From Nilaparvata lugens (Eukaryota; Arthropoda; Insecta; Hemiptera; Delphacidae), in contig NC_052514.1 of assembly GCF_014356525.2 (NCBI RefSeq), positions 6,843,019 to 6,907,018 on the forward strand: a stretch of 64,000 bases of DNA, in the 5' to 3' direction. Made by a program: the position numbers and the translations under genes. Shown piece by piece: positions 11,578-25,000 of the stretch. Every line of letters begins with the position of its first letter. Position 1 is the stretch's first letter. A model generated the notes under the pieces. It was given only the letters and a program-made list of their open reading frames with translations. It did not search any database and had not been told where the DNA came from.

Positions 11578-12493
11578 TGTATTTTTCAATGTGTCGCAGG
11601 TGAAAAAATATATTTAGTTTTTATTAAAATATCACATTTCTTTTGAAGACCTTTCAAACGTATGGGAAGTAAGGAATGAGCTTGTTAAATATTATATTAT
11701 TGTATATGATTATAAAATGCTGAGTAAATGCTGATGAGTAATTAATGGGATGTTGTTAATAATGAGTAAATAAGACTCTCATTTTAGATCAGTATTGGAA
11801 GAATGAGTAATTTCAATAATGAAATAGTGATAAATGATATCGCTTTGAATAATGAATTAGTAATTTGCTGATTAGCTGTCTAACATGATTCAAACAAATG
11901 GATTATAATTGATTCACTTGGCAATAGTAAAATTTAGACTCATTACATATTTTTTGTCTTACAACGGAATCTATTAATGTGAGAATATTCTTTCTTGAAA
12001 GCAATTATTCAGTACAAGTGAATTCTTATCATCTTCCTGGTTAGCGGAGAAGTAATTCATTGAAAAAAGAGGGCTTGAAATATAGATAAGCTGTTTGTAA
12101 GTCGGAACAAGCATTAGCCTAATCCTTGTACGTAAGAACAGGGTTTGTGGAACAGAATCTTAATGGGTTAATAACAAGGTTACAATTTTCTTATAAAAAC
12201 TATTATTCACCCTATTCTTCAAATAGACGATCACATCCTTTGAACGCATACAAGAGAACGTTCATTCTTGTAAACGTTTAGACTTGAACCATGATTCAAG
12301 AGTTGAATAACATGAGCATGATAGTTTTTGCATTTATTCAATTCACTCTGTAATTTCCGAGATCAGGCCAAGTATAATACACTAGTTTATTATCAGCATA
12401 TGGCTTTGAATGGTTGGGAGACCCAAGGGTAGTTGCACCTCGCCGTATATAGTCCAAAGTTCCCTAATGGGAAACCGGACACTAAGGTTATAG
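11578..12493. other. Intergenic, nothing recognised
   Basis: AT-rich, no ORF over 60 codons and no repeat structure noticed. Confidence 0.4.
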
Positions 12494-12779
12494 CATAGAG
12501 AAACAATAGCGTAAGTAGATATCCCATGGTATAGGGAATTCATGTCGCAACTTTTACTGTTATCTCAAGCCGATTACTGTCGATTATTGTCAATTTTTAC
12601 TGTTCTGTTGGGGTGATAGTGTATGAACGGCACAATTTGAGAGACTACCAGCGTCACACAGCTGCACAGGAAAGAACTACATGAACTATCGGCTTGGGAT
12701 AACAGTAAAACTTGCGACATAAACGCCCTATACCATGGGATATCTACTTACGCTATTGTTTCTCTATGGTTATAGTGAG
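12494..12779. mobile_element. MITE family A, intact copy
   Basis: Terminal inverted repeats of about 80 bp begin CATAGAGAAACAATAGCGTA and contain GATATCCCATGGTATAGGG and ACTGTTATC. The interior has TGTGACGCTGGTAGTCTCTC in reverse. A second copy at 40918-43200 is split by nested insertions. Confidence 0.8.
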
Positions 12780-13159
12780 CACTATACTTTGAATTTACAC
12801 TTTTCTCTTCGAAATGAGAATTATTATTGATGTTAAAAAGTACTGTAATTCATGAATTCTCACAGTTCAAAGTGAATCTCAAGGACAATTATTTCAGATC
12901 TTTGCTAGGATGACTTTTGGGGACAGCTCAACATTTTCTGCATGGGATATTCCACCCTTTGTTGGGTCACGAACTCATCCAATGATTGTTGGCGTGCTTT
13001 TCAAAATCCCCCTCATTTCGGCACACAATGGGACATACAGGGAATTAGCAAGAGCTGGGGGATTAGGAGCGAGTGAGAGGGTAGAATAGGAAGAGAGAGA
13101 GAACAGAGAGATTGAGAGCGAGTGGGAAGATGAGGTACAAGGAGAAAAAAGCAAGAGAG

Positions 13160-13430
13160 AGAGAGAGAGTGAGTGATTGATTGATTATTTGCCTTTATTA
13201 GGGCGGAGTTTTAGGACTTCTGGTCCTCTCTGCCACACAACCCTACAGATAGATAGATAGATAGATAGATTCTATTTTACAATCGTTACTAGGCTTGTCG
13301 CCTATGGTAACATGGTTACAAAATTACAGTTTTACAAATAATCTTAAATGATAACACAGCTACATAACATAAATTATTCTATTACATTCTCATAATAATA
13401 AGAGATATGATAATACTCTCATATACTCTC
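13160..13430. mobile_element. SINE-like insertion in the GAGA block
   Basis: TTGATTGATTATTTGCCTTTATTAGGGCGGAGTT, given here only by position (about 13166-13210), is followed by a TGGTCCTCTCTGCCACACAA word and a (GATA)n stretch at 13248-13270. The GGCGGAGTT and CTCTCTGCCACACAA words recur at 21950-22030 and 22855-22945. A related TTGATTGATTGAG-headed insertion lies at 14570-14860. Confidence 0.5.
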
Positions 13431-14569
13431 TGTTATGATAATACTCTCTGTGAGAGAGAGAGAGAGAGAGAGAGTGATAAAGAGACAGTTCTCAAACAGA
13501 GAATTAACGAGAGATTGGGGGATCGGGATGGAGTGAGAGAGTTGGATGGAAGGAGCGAAATATGAGAGAGAGGAAATAGAATCGATGAGAGATTGGGGGA
13601 TTTGGATGAAGTGAGAGAGCGGAATAGAAGGCGAGAATAAAGAAAGAGTGAGAACAAGGAATTAGTGAGAGATTTGAAAGATTGAGAGTAAGTGAGAGGA
13701 TGAGTTAGAAGGAGAGAAAGACTAGAGAGAGAAAACAGTGAATTGGCAAGAGATTGATGAATTAAGAGGGAGTGAGAGGGCGTAATAGAAGGGGAGGAAG
13801 ACAAGAGAGAGAACAGAGAATTCACAAGAGATTGGAGGATTAGGAGAGAGTGAGAGGTTGTAGTAGAATGAGAGGGAGATGAGAGAGAGAACAAAAATAC
13901 GATGGGAAGGTGGAAAAGATTGTGATAACACTGGAATGAGAGAAAGAGAAAAAGTGGGAGTCGAAGAAGTGATAGAAGAGGGAGAGAGAAAACAAGAGAG
14001 TAAGAGAAAGATGGGAAAATAGTGAGAAAAGCAACAGAACAGTACAGAAAGAGTGCGTAGATCTGGATATGTGGAAAGGGTAGGAGAACTAGAGAGTAAA
14101 GAAGAGATGGTTGGAAATAATTGAACAAGGAGAGTGAAATTATGAGACCAGAGATGTAAGAAGAAGAGAATCAAACTATAGGGGAGATGAGGCGATGGAG
14201 CACGAGAAGAAAATAGAGAGAGGAAAAGGAGATTCAGTAGTGTGTGTCGAAAAAAAGTAGTGAGGAGGAGTAGGGAGATGAAAAATAATATGAGATAGAG
14301 GATAAGAGAGAATGAGAAGGATAGAATAAATGATGAGAGGGAAAAAGAGAAAGAAAGAATGAGAAAGGGATAGATGGAATTGGGAAACTTAACAAAAAAT
14401 ATTCTCAGAGAAAGGAAAAAAATGTGTGGAAGAGAAAGGAGAAGAGAGAGGATCAGGCGATAACAGAGTGTGTTAGAAGAGAGAAGAGATGGAGAGTGAG
14501 AGATATGGATGAGAAGAGAGAAGAGATAGAGATGTATGAGGAAAAGAGATGTAGAAAGTAGGAATATGA

Positions 14570-14868
14570 GATTGATTGATTGAGTACTTTATTTATGTAG
14601 ATTACAATATATATTGACTTATACACTTATATACAATAGCTTACAATACAGCAACATTATAGATGAATTTACATAATATAGACTAAGAAAATAATTATTG
14701 AACTGTATATGATATGCAAAAAGCAACTTGTAATAACAACTATAGATAATATTGTAATGCATCTACATAAATTGGCGGAGCTTTGGACATATCAATCTCC
14801 ATTCTTCGGAAAGAATATTCGAAGTATCCTTCCCACAAACTCTCTACCAAAATGATAACTCTCATCTA
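14570..14868. mobile_element. Insertion between the two GAGA duplicates
   Basis: AT-rich sequence of normal composition starting GATTGATTGATTGAGTACTT and ending near AATTGGCGGAGC separates the duplicated purine blocks. The head resembles the SINE-like element at 13160. No coding capacity. Confidence 0.4.
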
Positions 14869-15545
14869 CCAATGATGAGAGGGAAAAAGAGAAAGAAAGA
14901 ATGAGAAAGGGATAAGAATGACAAAATTGGGAGACTTGACAAAAAATATTTATCAGAGGAAGGAAAACAATGTGTGGAAGAGAAAGAAGAAGAGAGAGGA
15001 TCAGGCGATAACAGAGTGAATTGAGGAAGAGACAATGACAATAGAAGAGAGAAGAGATGGAGAGAGAGTGATATGGATCAGAAGAGATAGAGATGTAAGA
15101 GGAAGAGAGATGTAGAAAGTAGGAATTGTAGAAAGAGGTGTAGAAAGAGATTGACGAAGAGAGATGTAGCGATATGTGAATCGAAATAAGAAAAGGAGAG
15201 AGAGTAATGAGAGGGGATGTGGAAGGAAAGTGGATAAGAGATGTAAGAGGAATAAATGAATGATAGAGAAAGAGAAGGAGAGAGAATGACAGAAAGACTC
15301 GCACAAAATTATTGATTCGGTTTAGTAGAAAGGGGTACTGAGACTTCTATGGTCTCTTCTCAAATACACTGAGGGCCAAATCTGAGGGAAATTTTGATCT
15401 TTACTAGGGTGAGTATGAGGAAAAGGAGGAGGATTAAAAGGAAGAGAAGGAGGTAGAGGAGAATGAGAAGAAGAAGGAAGAGATGGAGGATTAGAAGATG
15501 TAAGAGGAGGAGGAAGTGAGTAAGAAGGTTAATGAAAAAGAGAAT

Positions 15546-15947
15546 TGAATCGCCAACTATATTATTGTATCAGTTTTAATATTGCTTTTGATATTATAGC
15601 TAACACATCCCGAGAAAATCCTTGGATTACTGGCTATTCAGTGCCAGCGACATGCACCATACGATTCTCTAGTGATGTGCTAGAAGTATCGATACTCGAT
15701 TAAGAATACTGATAGTCGATCAGATATATCGATAACAACTTCGATGTTTGGATCCATCGAGGTAAAGTATCGAATTGAAACAGCTGGTGGAATTTTTAGG
15801 TTATGACATCATTGATCTTCAGCTCTTCAGCTCCTACTGTTTATGTTGTAGATTCTCTGTAGTTTATGGATGTTTATTACGCTTTTCTATATATTCCACA
15901 ATTGTCCATGTTAAATAAATGATAAGTTATAGATTTGAACGTTTACA
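15546..15947 (+). promoter_or_regulatory. WARS2 upstream region
   Basis: Non-repetitive sequence between the GAGA block and the WARS2 start codon. It holds two TATCGATA motifs (separate entry) and an AT-rich 5'UTR-like stretch. No TATA box at a convincing position is seen; the transcription start cannot be fixed from sequence. Confidence 0.5.
15687..15734. promoter_or_regulatory. Paired DRE-type TATCGATA motifs
   Basis: Perfect 8-bp palindromes TATCGATA at 15687-15694 and 15727-15734, with further ATCGA words between and after. In Drosophila this is the core of the DRE bound by DREF/M1BP-class housekeeping promoters. Their position 210-260 bases before the WARS2 ATG fits a TATA-less housekeeping promoter. 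Function in this species is inferred. Confidence 0.55.
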
Positions 15948-16037
15948 ATGTCCAAATTCATATCTTCAGTAGGAAGGACTCTACAAAATGTCTTCAAAAA
16001 CAGGTCATTCAGCTCCCGGTGTTTTTCTACTGTTGAG
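15948..16037 (+). CDS. WARS2: WARS2 exon 1 (presequence)
   Basis: Thirty codons from ATG to the donor GAG|GTAAGT, phase 0. The peptide begins [20 protein letters not shown], with Lys/Arg spaced among hydrophobic and Ser residues and no acidic residue until the last, as in mitochondrial targeting sequences. This ATG is chosen because it is the first in frame and gives the presequence. Confidence 0.9.
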
Positions 16038-19000
16038 GTAAGTTACAGTATGTTTTAAATCGAAAAATGATTTAATCTCTAATAATAATGAATTTATAAA
16101 AATGTAGCACCATTAAGTAATGATAATTCTTTTCTATCTCCCTTTATGTTAGCAATAACTTCTAATAGAAAAGCTTAAGAATGTTAGGTTATAAAACTTG
16201 ATAAGGCGTGTTTCTATCTCAAATTAATTCTAATGAAGACAAGTTGATTAGACAAAGTATGGAATTCACAATAATTCTGTAGATTCTGAGTTTATTCATT
16301 TAAAGATATTGTCTTGAATTTTACTGACTAGGAAGCTTGTTGACTGTTATTTTAGTAGGTACAGTACAGTTTTGCATATTGTTTTTCCAAAATACTTTAG
16401 AACATCAACATGGATGGCACGTCAATTCAAAATAAAAAATTCAGAATATGCTTGGGGTTGCGGTTATTTTAAAAGCAATCCTTTATAAGCTATTTTATTT
16501 ATTTATTTATTCCATTGGCATTGCAGATCATAATTATAAATATAATATGATTGGGAGAAGACAACTGGCATAGCCCAAAACTCTCTTCTCCCAAATTTTT
16601 ACAAATAGAAGTTTCAAAAAAGAATAAGGTTGAGATTTCACTTTCACTTCAAAAAGTCCAATTTCCATTTCAAAACTAATGACTAAACTAAAAATTTTGA
16701 TATTCAAAAACTGATTAAAAACTAAAATATTTCACTCAAATCTCTACAGATTTTCTGAGTAATTCTACTACTATTATCGCAGTACCGTAATTTATTAATA
16801 ATAGAAATTGACATGCTATTTTATTTTCAGAAAGAAGAAAAATGGGAAACAAGGATATTTTCTGGTGTTCAACCAACGGGTGCCATCCATATTGGAAACT
16901 ACTTTGGCGCAATTGAAAAATGGGTTGCTTTACAGGATGAAGGAAATCGTACAATCTACAGTATAGTCGACCTACATTCTATTACTCTGCCTCAGGTATT
17001 GTATTAATTATTTACTTGGATATTGGAGATCACAATATCAGTGCTCTTTCCTTTGTATCAATAGATTTAAACATACACCGAAATTTAATCAATATACCGT
17101 ACTGACAAATGAAACATCAAGTGCTATTTCAACCCATTTGTTAATATCACAATCATGAAATTTCATAAACTGGAGAGACCAAATATTCTAGACTAGTATG
17201 TGAATTAAAATTTAGGAACAGTTTTGAGCTGTGCCTGTTAGTCCTCCCCCTATAATGAATAGTTGTGTATTATTTAACTAATAAATGAACCCACAGATGG
17301 AAATTACAGCATTTAATTTGGATTTTCGTTTATAATAATTAATAAATGAGTTATTTATTATTACTATATCGAATGTTTCATTTATATTCAACTAGCCGTC
17401 AGGCTCACTTCGCTCGCCATATCCGTCTAGCCAGGGGGCTCCGCCCCCTGGACCTCCGACTGGATCGTCCAAGAATGAGATCAGCAGGCTCGCTTCGCTC
17501 GCCTGCATTTTTCATTTGAGCATTTTTATCATATGTTAGGACAATCCAGTCGGGGGTCCAGACTAAACGTCTGGCTAAACGGATATGGCGAGCGAAGCGA
17601 GCCTGACGGCTAGTAATATAATATCCCCAGGATTGAAGTAGCAGTGTCCAATCAATTTTTCCGCGATAAATGCATTTAAATCTTCAACTTGGTGCCAACC
17701 TAACAAAGTCAACTCAACTTAATGCCAACCGGACAAAATTATTAATTTAGTTGCCAGTTAACAACTGTTTCGAATAGGTACTCTATCTAGATTATAGTTC
17801 TATAGTAACATATGATATGGAAATTTCAATTATAATTAAGAGATTGGGAGAAGAAGAATATACATGCTAAAAGACGAACTTTAAACCCTTAAAAATAACC
17901 CTTAGAGTTAAAATATTGCCAAAAGATTTCTTAGTGCGCCTCTAAAGGGCCAACTGAACATACATACCAAATTTGAACGTTTTTGGTCCGGTAGATTTTT
18001 AGTTATGCGAGTGAGTGAGTGAGTCAGTCAGTCAGTTAGTGAGTGAGTGCCATTTCGCTTTTATAATATAATAGATTTATGATACTACTAGTTCTGTGAA
18101 CAGTAGACCTCACGTAGTTTTTTCATCCACAAGTATCTGATGTCACCTGTTCTAGTTGATCCAGTTGAATCATAATTTACTCTTAAAAAATGTTATTTGT
18201 TTTCTCCAAGATCCAAAACTCACTTATGTTGTCAGACACGGCCAGACATCTGTGTAATGCATGTAATGAATAATCATCCACTTGTCAGCTGATTGATTAT
18301 GAATAATTCTATAGTCTGATTGATCCTATCTTCAAAGTATATATAGTGATATCAGAGTATGTAGGAATTCCTTTTCTTTTCATATTATCCTTGAAATGCA
18401 AAATTTCAAAAAAACCTTGTGTATACATCGACGCGCAGTTGAAAAAGGAATATTCCTGCCAAATCCCATTGAATTCTATCAACGCGTTTGGCCGTAATCG
18501 CGTTACATACAGACAGGAAAAAGCAAGTCGAGTTGAAACATAGACCTCACTACGTTCGGTCAAATATATTCCAGATTCACATGAGATAATATTTTGAAGA
18601 AGAAATACCGCGTACCTTGAAGGAGTTTGAGGTAGCCCGCAGCAATATTCAGATAAATTATAAACAATTCTATTTTCTTTTACCCCGTTGTAACTAAATA
18701 GACTAGTAGTTCTGTGAACAGTAGACCTCGCGCAGTTATAACGACGTCCCAAACCATAAGCACATCCACACTGATACACTAACTATTTATTTGATCAGAT
18801 CATGCTTACACAAGATTTAATTATCATATAACGCTTTCCGGAATTTAGCGCGAGAAAACCAGAAGACATCTAGGCGCCCAGACGAGCTGTTATAAGTTCT
18901 TTGCATCCTATTTAATGGTGCATAAAAATTGCATTCAATGAGGCATGCAAATTTATAGTCTACACAGCTGTTAATTTTTTACCAAGTTACATCGAGATAT

Positions 19001-22000
19001 TGAATTGCATGCGTCATGGCAATTTATAGTCAACTCGACAGCTGATTTATGATGAAAATTCTATAGTCTGATTTTACTCTAATATTGGCGTATGAAGGAG
19101 GCTCATTTTTCCTTTTATATTATCCTTGAAATGCAAAATTTCCAAAAACCTTGTATATACGTCTACGCGCAATTTAGAAAGGAACAAACCTGTCAAATTT
19201 CATGAAAATCTATTACCGCGTTTCGCCGTAAATGCGCAACATAAAAACATAGAAACATTTAAACATAAAGAGAAATGTCAAACCGTCGACTTGAATCTTA
19301 GACCTCACTTCGATCGGTCAATAAACAATTTTCTTTTCTTTTACCTCGTTGTAACTAAATAGATAATTCTTTTATATTTATTATAGGATCCAATGGAGCT
19401 GAGAGCAAATATACTGCTGATGACTGCCACATTGATAGCGTGTGGAATTGATCCTAAGAAAAGTATTATTTTCCAACAATCAAAGGTAATTTTTTTAAAA
19501 TAATTCTATCTATGAATAAGCCTTTAGAATTCATGCAGTCTTGTCACTGTCCTGGGAACTATACTCAACTTTGGTAGTAGAAGATATTCACTTGATATTA
19601 ATAAAGCCTGCCCATCTTGCAACACTCAGAATGAGTCTTTGAGCCATTTTTCTATTAAGCTGTGGAGTATATCAGGATGTAAGAGAACGGTACATGGCGA
19701 CGTATGTATATAATATTGTGGACGATAGAGATAAGATGATAGTTTTACTTTCAAATTTCTCAAGGCAAAAAATATTAGATATTAGATATTAGATTCATAC
19801 ATTGTGGAATCATTAAATAGAAGAGGATGTGCTGGGGTGTGCCATGATTGATGAATTTGCAATGTGCCATTTTTTTAGTACACAAGTAGCATCGTTACCT
19901 GATGATGCTATTGATCCTGGATCATTTATTCTGTTTGTTATACCTAATCTTTATTATGTTGATGTTACAAATTGTGCTTCTGTGATTATCAATTTTACTT
20001 TCTAGTTAATTTTTCTGCTCTGTTTTTGATATTTTTGTAATTTATGTACTTGTTATTGATGTGTGTGTGCAACTCTTTGTATAGGACATGGCCCTTATGA
20101 AAAATAAAGATTTCTATTCTATGTAGTGTGATTCACTTAAAACTGTCAAAATATCTCGTAAGAGTAACATAATTGCTTCCTATTCAATTAGTACTTACAG
20201 TAACAGTGAATCTCACTATAAAAAATGGCGGTTGCCTAATAATTCAGAGATGCTTTCATATTGTGCAATACTAATCACTATATCGATACTAATCACTGAC
20301 ATCCTAATATAACCTTATCTAATTGATCGTATAAATATCTTAATTTCGATGATTCATTGATATGCGTATTTTTACTATCTGAAAATTGACGTCTCATACA
20401 CGTTTTATTCCACAGTAGATAAAAAATATCTTGGTATATCACTTTGGTATTTCATATCCTTTTGAAATTGACCAACTGTAAATTTCATTGGTGAAAATTG
20501 AGTTTTTAGGAATTTTTCAAATTAACAATTTTAGTTGAGTTTTACAAATTTATGAAAATGCTCATCTTCTGGAAGTCATCCTCTAATCTTGTAATAAATC
20601 TTTTTTTTTTAATTACTGTACAATACAGTAATAATATTCCAACAGTTGATTAGCTGCTTCTAATTATAATTTCTAATAAAGCTGCTTCTAATTTCTTTAT
20701 CTGATTGATAATTGATTCTTCATCACAAATGACAACTTATTGCCAGGTCTTGCAAGACGCATTGCATACTATCACTACATTATAATGAAAACTAATGAAC
20801 AATATTAACATATTATTCAGAACAGATAATAAATATGTTGAATCTAATAGAATCTTCCATTCTTAAACAGATTAATATCAAAGTTGAGTGTTAAGGAAGG
20901 CTTTCAAGTCTCAACTTCACCTAATATAGAGTTTTATCATTTAATTCTATTTTTCCTTTACATTCAATTTCAGTAAACGTCACAAATCAATGTTATCAGC
21001 TACCTCAGTTAAAAAGGAGTTTCCTCATTCTGTGGTTAAAATTCACAACATAAATTCCTCTATTGCAAGTATTCTGTCATTTTCAATCAGGATGTATGGT
21101 TTAAGATAAATGTTTCTTAGAACTTTAATTTTTTACCATTTCAAACATATTATAAGGTTTATTGTTGAGGTTTTTCTAAATTATTATATATTTTCCTAAT
21201 TGTTTTCTTGTTGAGCTTAGAGAACAATATCTCAAATACGAGGTCTTTGAGTTCTGTAATTCAATTCATAGTGTCCTCAAATATGTATTTTTGTAGAATC
21301 TAATACATAATATGATGACATCCAATGTAAAATATATATATTACAAAGAATTACTAGTACCCTTCTTATTTTCTTTGAGATACTTTTAGTTTTTTTAATC
21401 AATCCATCAAGTGTCCCCATCAAATTACTTGAGTTAATATGTGAAATATAATTTTCATGATGTTTCAATCCAACTCAATGTAGGTAGCTGGTAGTATAGT
21501 CCTTTTGGGAGAACCTTGGAGCATTTTTCAATTATTTATTGTGGAATATACTTCATCCTATCCAATTCAATTTATTCACTATTCATAAATGATCTGTCAA
21601 AAATAAACATGAAGTAATGTTGTCAACCTCTATATATCACATGAGTTTGTGGATTTGAGTGAAATTTTCAATATTTTTTTGCAATTGTAAAGGAAGAGTT
21701 TTGTTTGGATTCGTATTTGGAAATTGATCAATCTAATAGATTCAAAATTGTAGTAGATACATTTTTTGGACTCAAAATTGTGTACAAATTATCATTTAAG
21801 TTACGTAAGTAGCATAACCTTTAGACTGTGTATTCCAAATTAAGGTTTGAAGCAGTTTTGGGCAAATGCCTGTTGTTTTTACCTGAATTGTATTTGCATA
21901 TGAATAAATAAATAAATATCACTATACCAAAACATCACTCTATATTCTCTCTGCCACACAAACCTCTACATTTTTCTTGTATGAAATGTAAAGGTTTGTA

Positions 22001-25000
22001 TAGCAGAGAGAACTTAAGAGTTTCAACTCCGCCTTCAGTGAATGAAATTTTTCAATTCAATTCGCTCACAATACAGACTAGGCTAAAATATTCAATTCGA
22101 TTAGCTTAGATTCCCCCACAGGTTTGCCTATATGGAACACAAATTATAAAAAAATATTGTAAGCTATTTATTTTTTGAGATGCATTTGTTTGTTTATTTT
22201 AATTGAATAAAGTTTGATCAAAGTTTTAATTTTTTGTTAGGTGAAACAATATTGTATTTTAACCCTACAGTTGTTTTGTGAGTGATGTTGTGGTACTTTT
22301 CCATAATGAAAACGCAAATTTAAATAAATGTCAACCACTTTTTATAATTATAAATTATTATAATATAATATACAGAACGTGGTTTCGTGGCTTTACCAGT
22401 CACATCTTCAGCTGTTTGTTTACAACTACTGTCTACTCAGGAGAAGACACTTCCTCGTCAGCCATTTTCTCTTCGGTAGACAGTAGTTGTAAACAAACAG
22501 CTGAAGATGTGGCTGGTAAAGCCTCGAAACCACGTTCTGTATATATTATAATAATAAAAAGTGGTTGACAATATTTAAATTTGTGTTTTCATCATGTAAA
22601 AGTATCACAACATCACTCACAACACAACTGTAAGGTTAAAATACAATATTGTTTCACCTGACAAAAAATTAAAACTCGATCAAACTTTATTCAATTAAAA
22701 TAAACAAACAAATACATGCCAAAAAATAAATAGCTTACAATATTTTTTTATAATTTGTGTTCCCTAAAGGCAACCCTGTGCGGGAATCTAAGCTAATCGA
22801 ATTGAATATTATAGTCTGTATTGTGAGCGAATCGAATTGAATAATTGTCTTTATTAAGGGTGGAGTTGGGACTCTAAGTTCTCTCTGCTACACAATCCTT
22901 TACATTTCATACAAGAAAAATGTAGAGGATTGTGTGGCAGAGAGAATATAGAGTGATGTGGTATAGTGAAATAGGGGTCGATAACATTACTTCGTGTTTA
23001 TTCTTGACAGAATAGAATTTATGAATAGTGAATGAATTATTGGAGAGGGTGAAGTATATTCCACAATAAATAATTGAAAAATGTTCAAAGTTTCACCCAA
23101 AAGGACTATACTACCAGCTACCTACATTGAGTTGGATTGAAACATCATGAAAATTATATTTCACATATTACCTCAAGTAATTTGATGGGGACACTTGATA
23201 GATTGATTGGAAATACTAAAAGTGTCTTAAATAAAACCACGTTCTGTATATATTATAGTAATAAAATGTGGTTGACAATATTTAAATTTGTGTTTTCAAT
23301 ATTGTAGGCTATCTGCTTTTGACGATGTATTTGTTTGTTGATTTATTTGAATTGAGTTTTTTATATTTTTGTCAGGTGCACCAACACACTGAACTGTTCT
23401 GGGTGCTAAGTTCCCTGAGCACGATGGCCCGCCTCTCGCACTTGCCTCAATACAAGGAGAAATCTGCCGACCTCAAAGATGTGCCTCTTGGGTTATTCAT
23501 CTACCCCGTGCTACAGGCCGCTGATATTCTGCTGTACAGGTACGATCATCATTCTATTTTGATAATTAATTTTCTAAATATTAAATAATGTAATTTAGAG
23601 AAGAAGTCCTCATAGGGCCGGTTTCCGAGCTCGGGATTTGGCTAAGTTCTAGACTTTAAACAGCTGGAGTCAGAAAATTGACTTTCCAAAACGAGGCGTA
23701 GTCGTAGTCATTGTCATAGTCACGTTTCACGTTTGAATTAAATTTCGAAAACTAGAAAATTGAACACAAAATAAAATAAAGAGAAAATAGTATAAAGTTT
23801 CAGCTATTTTGAATTATTTAGGAATGTTTAATTTCGTCAAGGTAAAATGTTTTCAATTAGAGAAATGAGAAAATAAAAACTGCGACTACGCCCCGTTTTG
23901 GAAAGCCAATTTTTTGACTCCAGCTGTTTAAAGTCTAGAACTTGGCTGAATCCTGTGCTCGGAAACCGGCCCTTAACGTCGAGCGCTTAGCTCTAGGGAC
24001 AAACTAATTCCGCTAGATCGCTCCAGCTGCACTATTCACTTGCTGCCCGAGCATAGCAGGCTAAATCCGTGCTTTAAAGGTACACATGTCAGCGGCTATT
24101 ATTGTGTCTATAAAATAAAGTTTAAGCATCAACTTTATTCTTCAAGAACAGCGCTACAAGTTGCTATGAATTTGAAGTCTGTTTGAACGAACATTGAATG
24201 TGAAAAAGGAGTTTAAAATACCCTTTTGAAGGGTATGTGTACCATCTGCCTCAAAAAAGTGACTTTTGAAGCCCTATTGCTAGCTAACAGAAGCTGATAA
24301 AAATATTTCAATTGCATAGATTATGTCCTAAGAACCTGTCCAATAGATTAGAAAAAGAGAAAAGAATTTTTTGAAAAAAAATTATTGAATGCACAACAAT
24401 GCACAAATTATTGGCGCACACAGATCGTCATCGGACGGACGACAGGCATCGGACGATTAGATTTGTTGCATTGTTTCAATTGGAGTGCGCATACCTATCG
24501 GCATCGTATCCGAATCGTATAGGTATGTGCACTCCAATTGAAAACAATGCATCAAATCGAATCGTCCGATGCGAGCCGTCCGTCCGATGACGATCTGCTT
24601 GCGCCTACCTTTAGTATCCGTTTCCCAGGCCGCCGACATACCGCTCTATAGGTATGATTACCATTTTACTTTGATAATTACATCCTAAAAGCCAAGTTTT
24701 AATTTGGAAAATAAGAGTTGTGGGCATAAAACTGTTGTGTCTTTCCTTGAGTTAAGTATCTGTAAACAATGTTATTAATAAATAAATGCTCAGCGCCAAA
24801 CGCCGTTTGCTTTGTTCAAATTAGCTGTCGTCTTGTTCAAGACTCTATCAATGATTATGATTATAAACTATGTGATTCAAGTTATGAATTCTGTGGAAAT
24901 GATAGGACGGCAGATTTGCCAGTTTTCTGTTAAAACCGCCTCCTACAGTAGGTAGCTGTGATTCAAATTACTCATTTATCTGGTAAAAGTTTATTATTAT

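Larger units (their letters stand above)
13060..15545. repeat. Purine-rich GAGA block with an internal duplication
   Basis: About 2.5 kb with strong A/G strand bias and many GAGAGA runs. A segment of about 200 bases at 14325-14560 recurs at about 14870-15130 (shared words AGAGGATCAGGCGATAACAG and GATGTAGAAAGTAGGAAT). Long minus-strand open frames (Ser/Leu-rich, 13433-14174 and 14792-15306) are composition artefacts. Confidence 0.75.
16996..19386 (+). other. WARS2 intron 2
   Basis: 2391 bases. Filled mostly by a SINE-like fragment (17200-17290), a reverse Helitron-like element and two reverse copies of repeat family B. GT donor and TTATTATAG acceptor. Confidence 0.8.
19486..23375 (+). other. 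WARS2 intron 3
   Basis: 3890 bases. Contains a LINE 3' relic (19504-20130), an unrecognised AT-rich stretch (20131-21374) and a 1.85-kb imperfect palindrome (21375-23232) that ends about 145 bases before exon 4. Confidence 0.8.

Noticed and set aside
13433..15306. Long Ser/Leu/Phe-rich minus-strand open frames (up to 231 codons)
   Set aside because: They follow from the stop-free complement of GAGA-rich sequence and are low complexity.
18309..18779. A 156-codon minus-strand open frame
   Set aside because: It runs through repeat family B and the gap between its copies; the other family copies do not keep this frame open.
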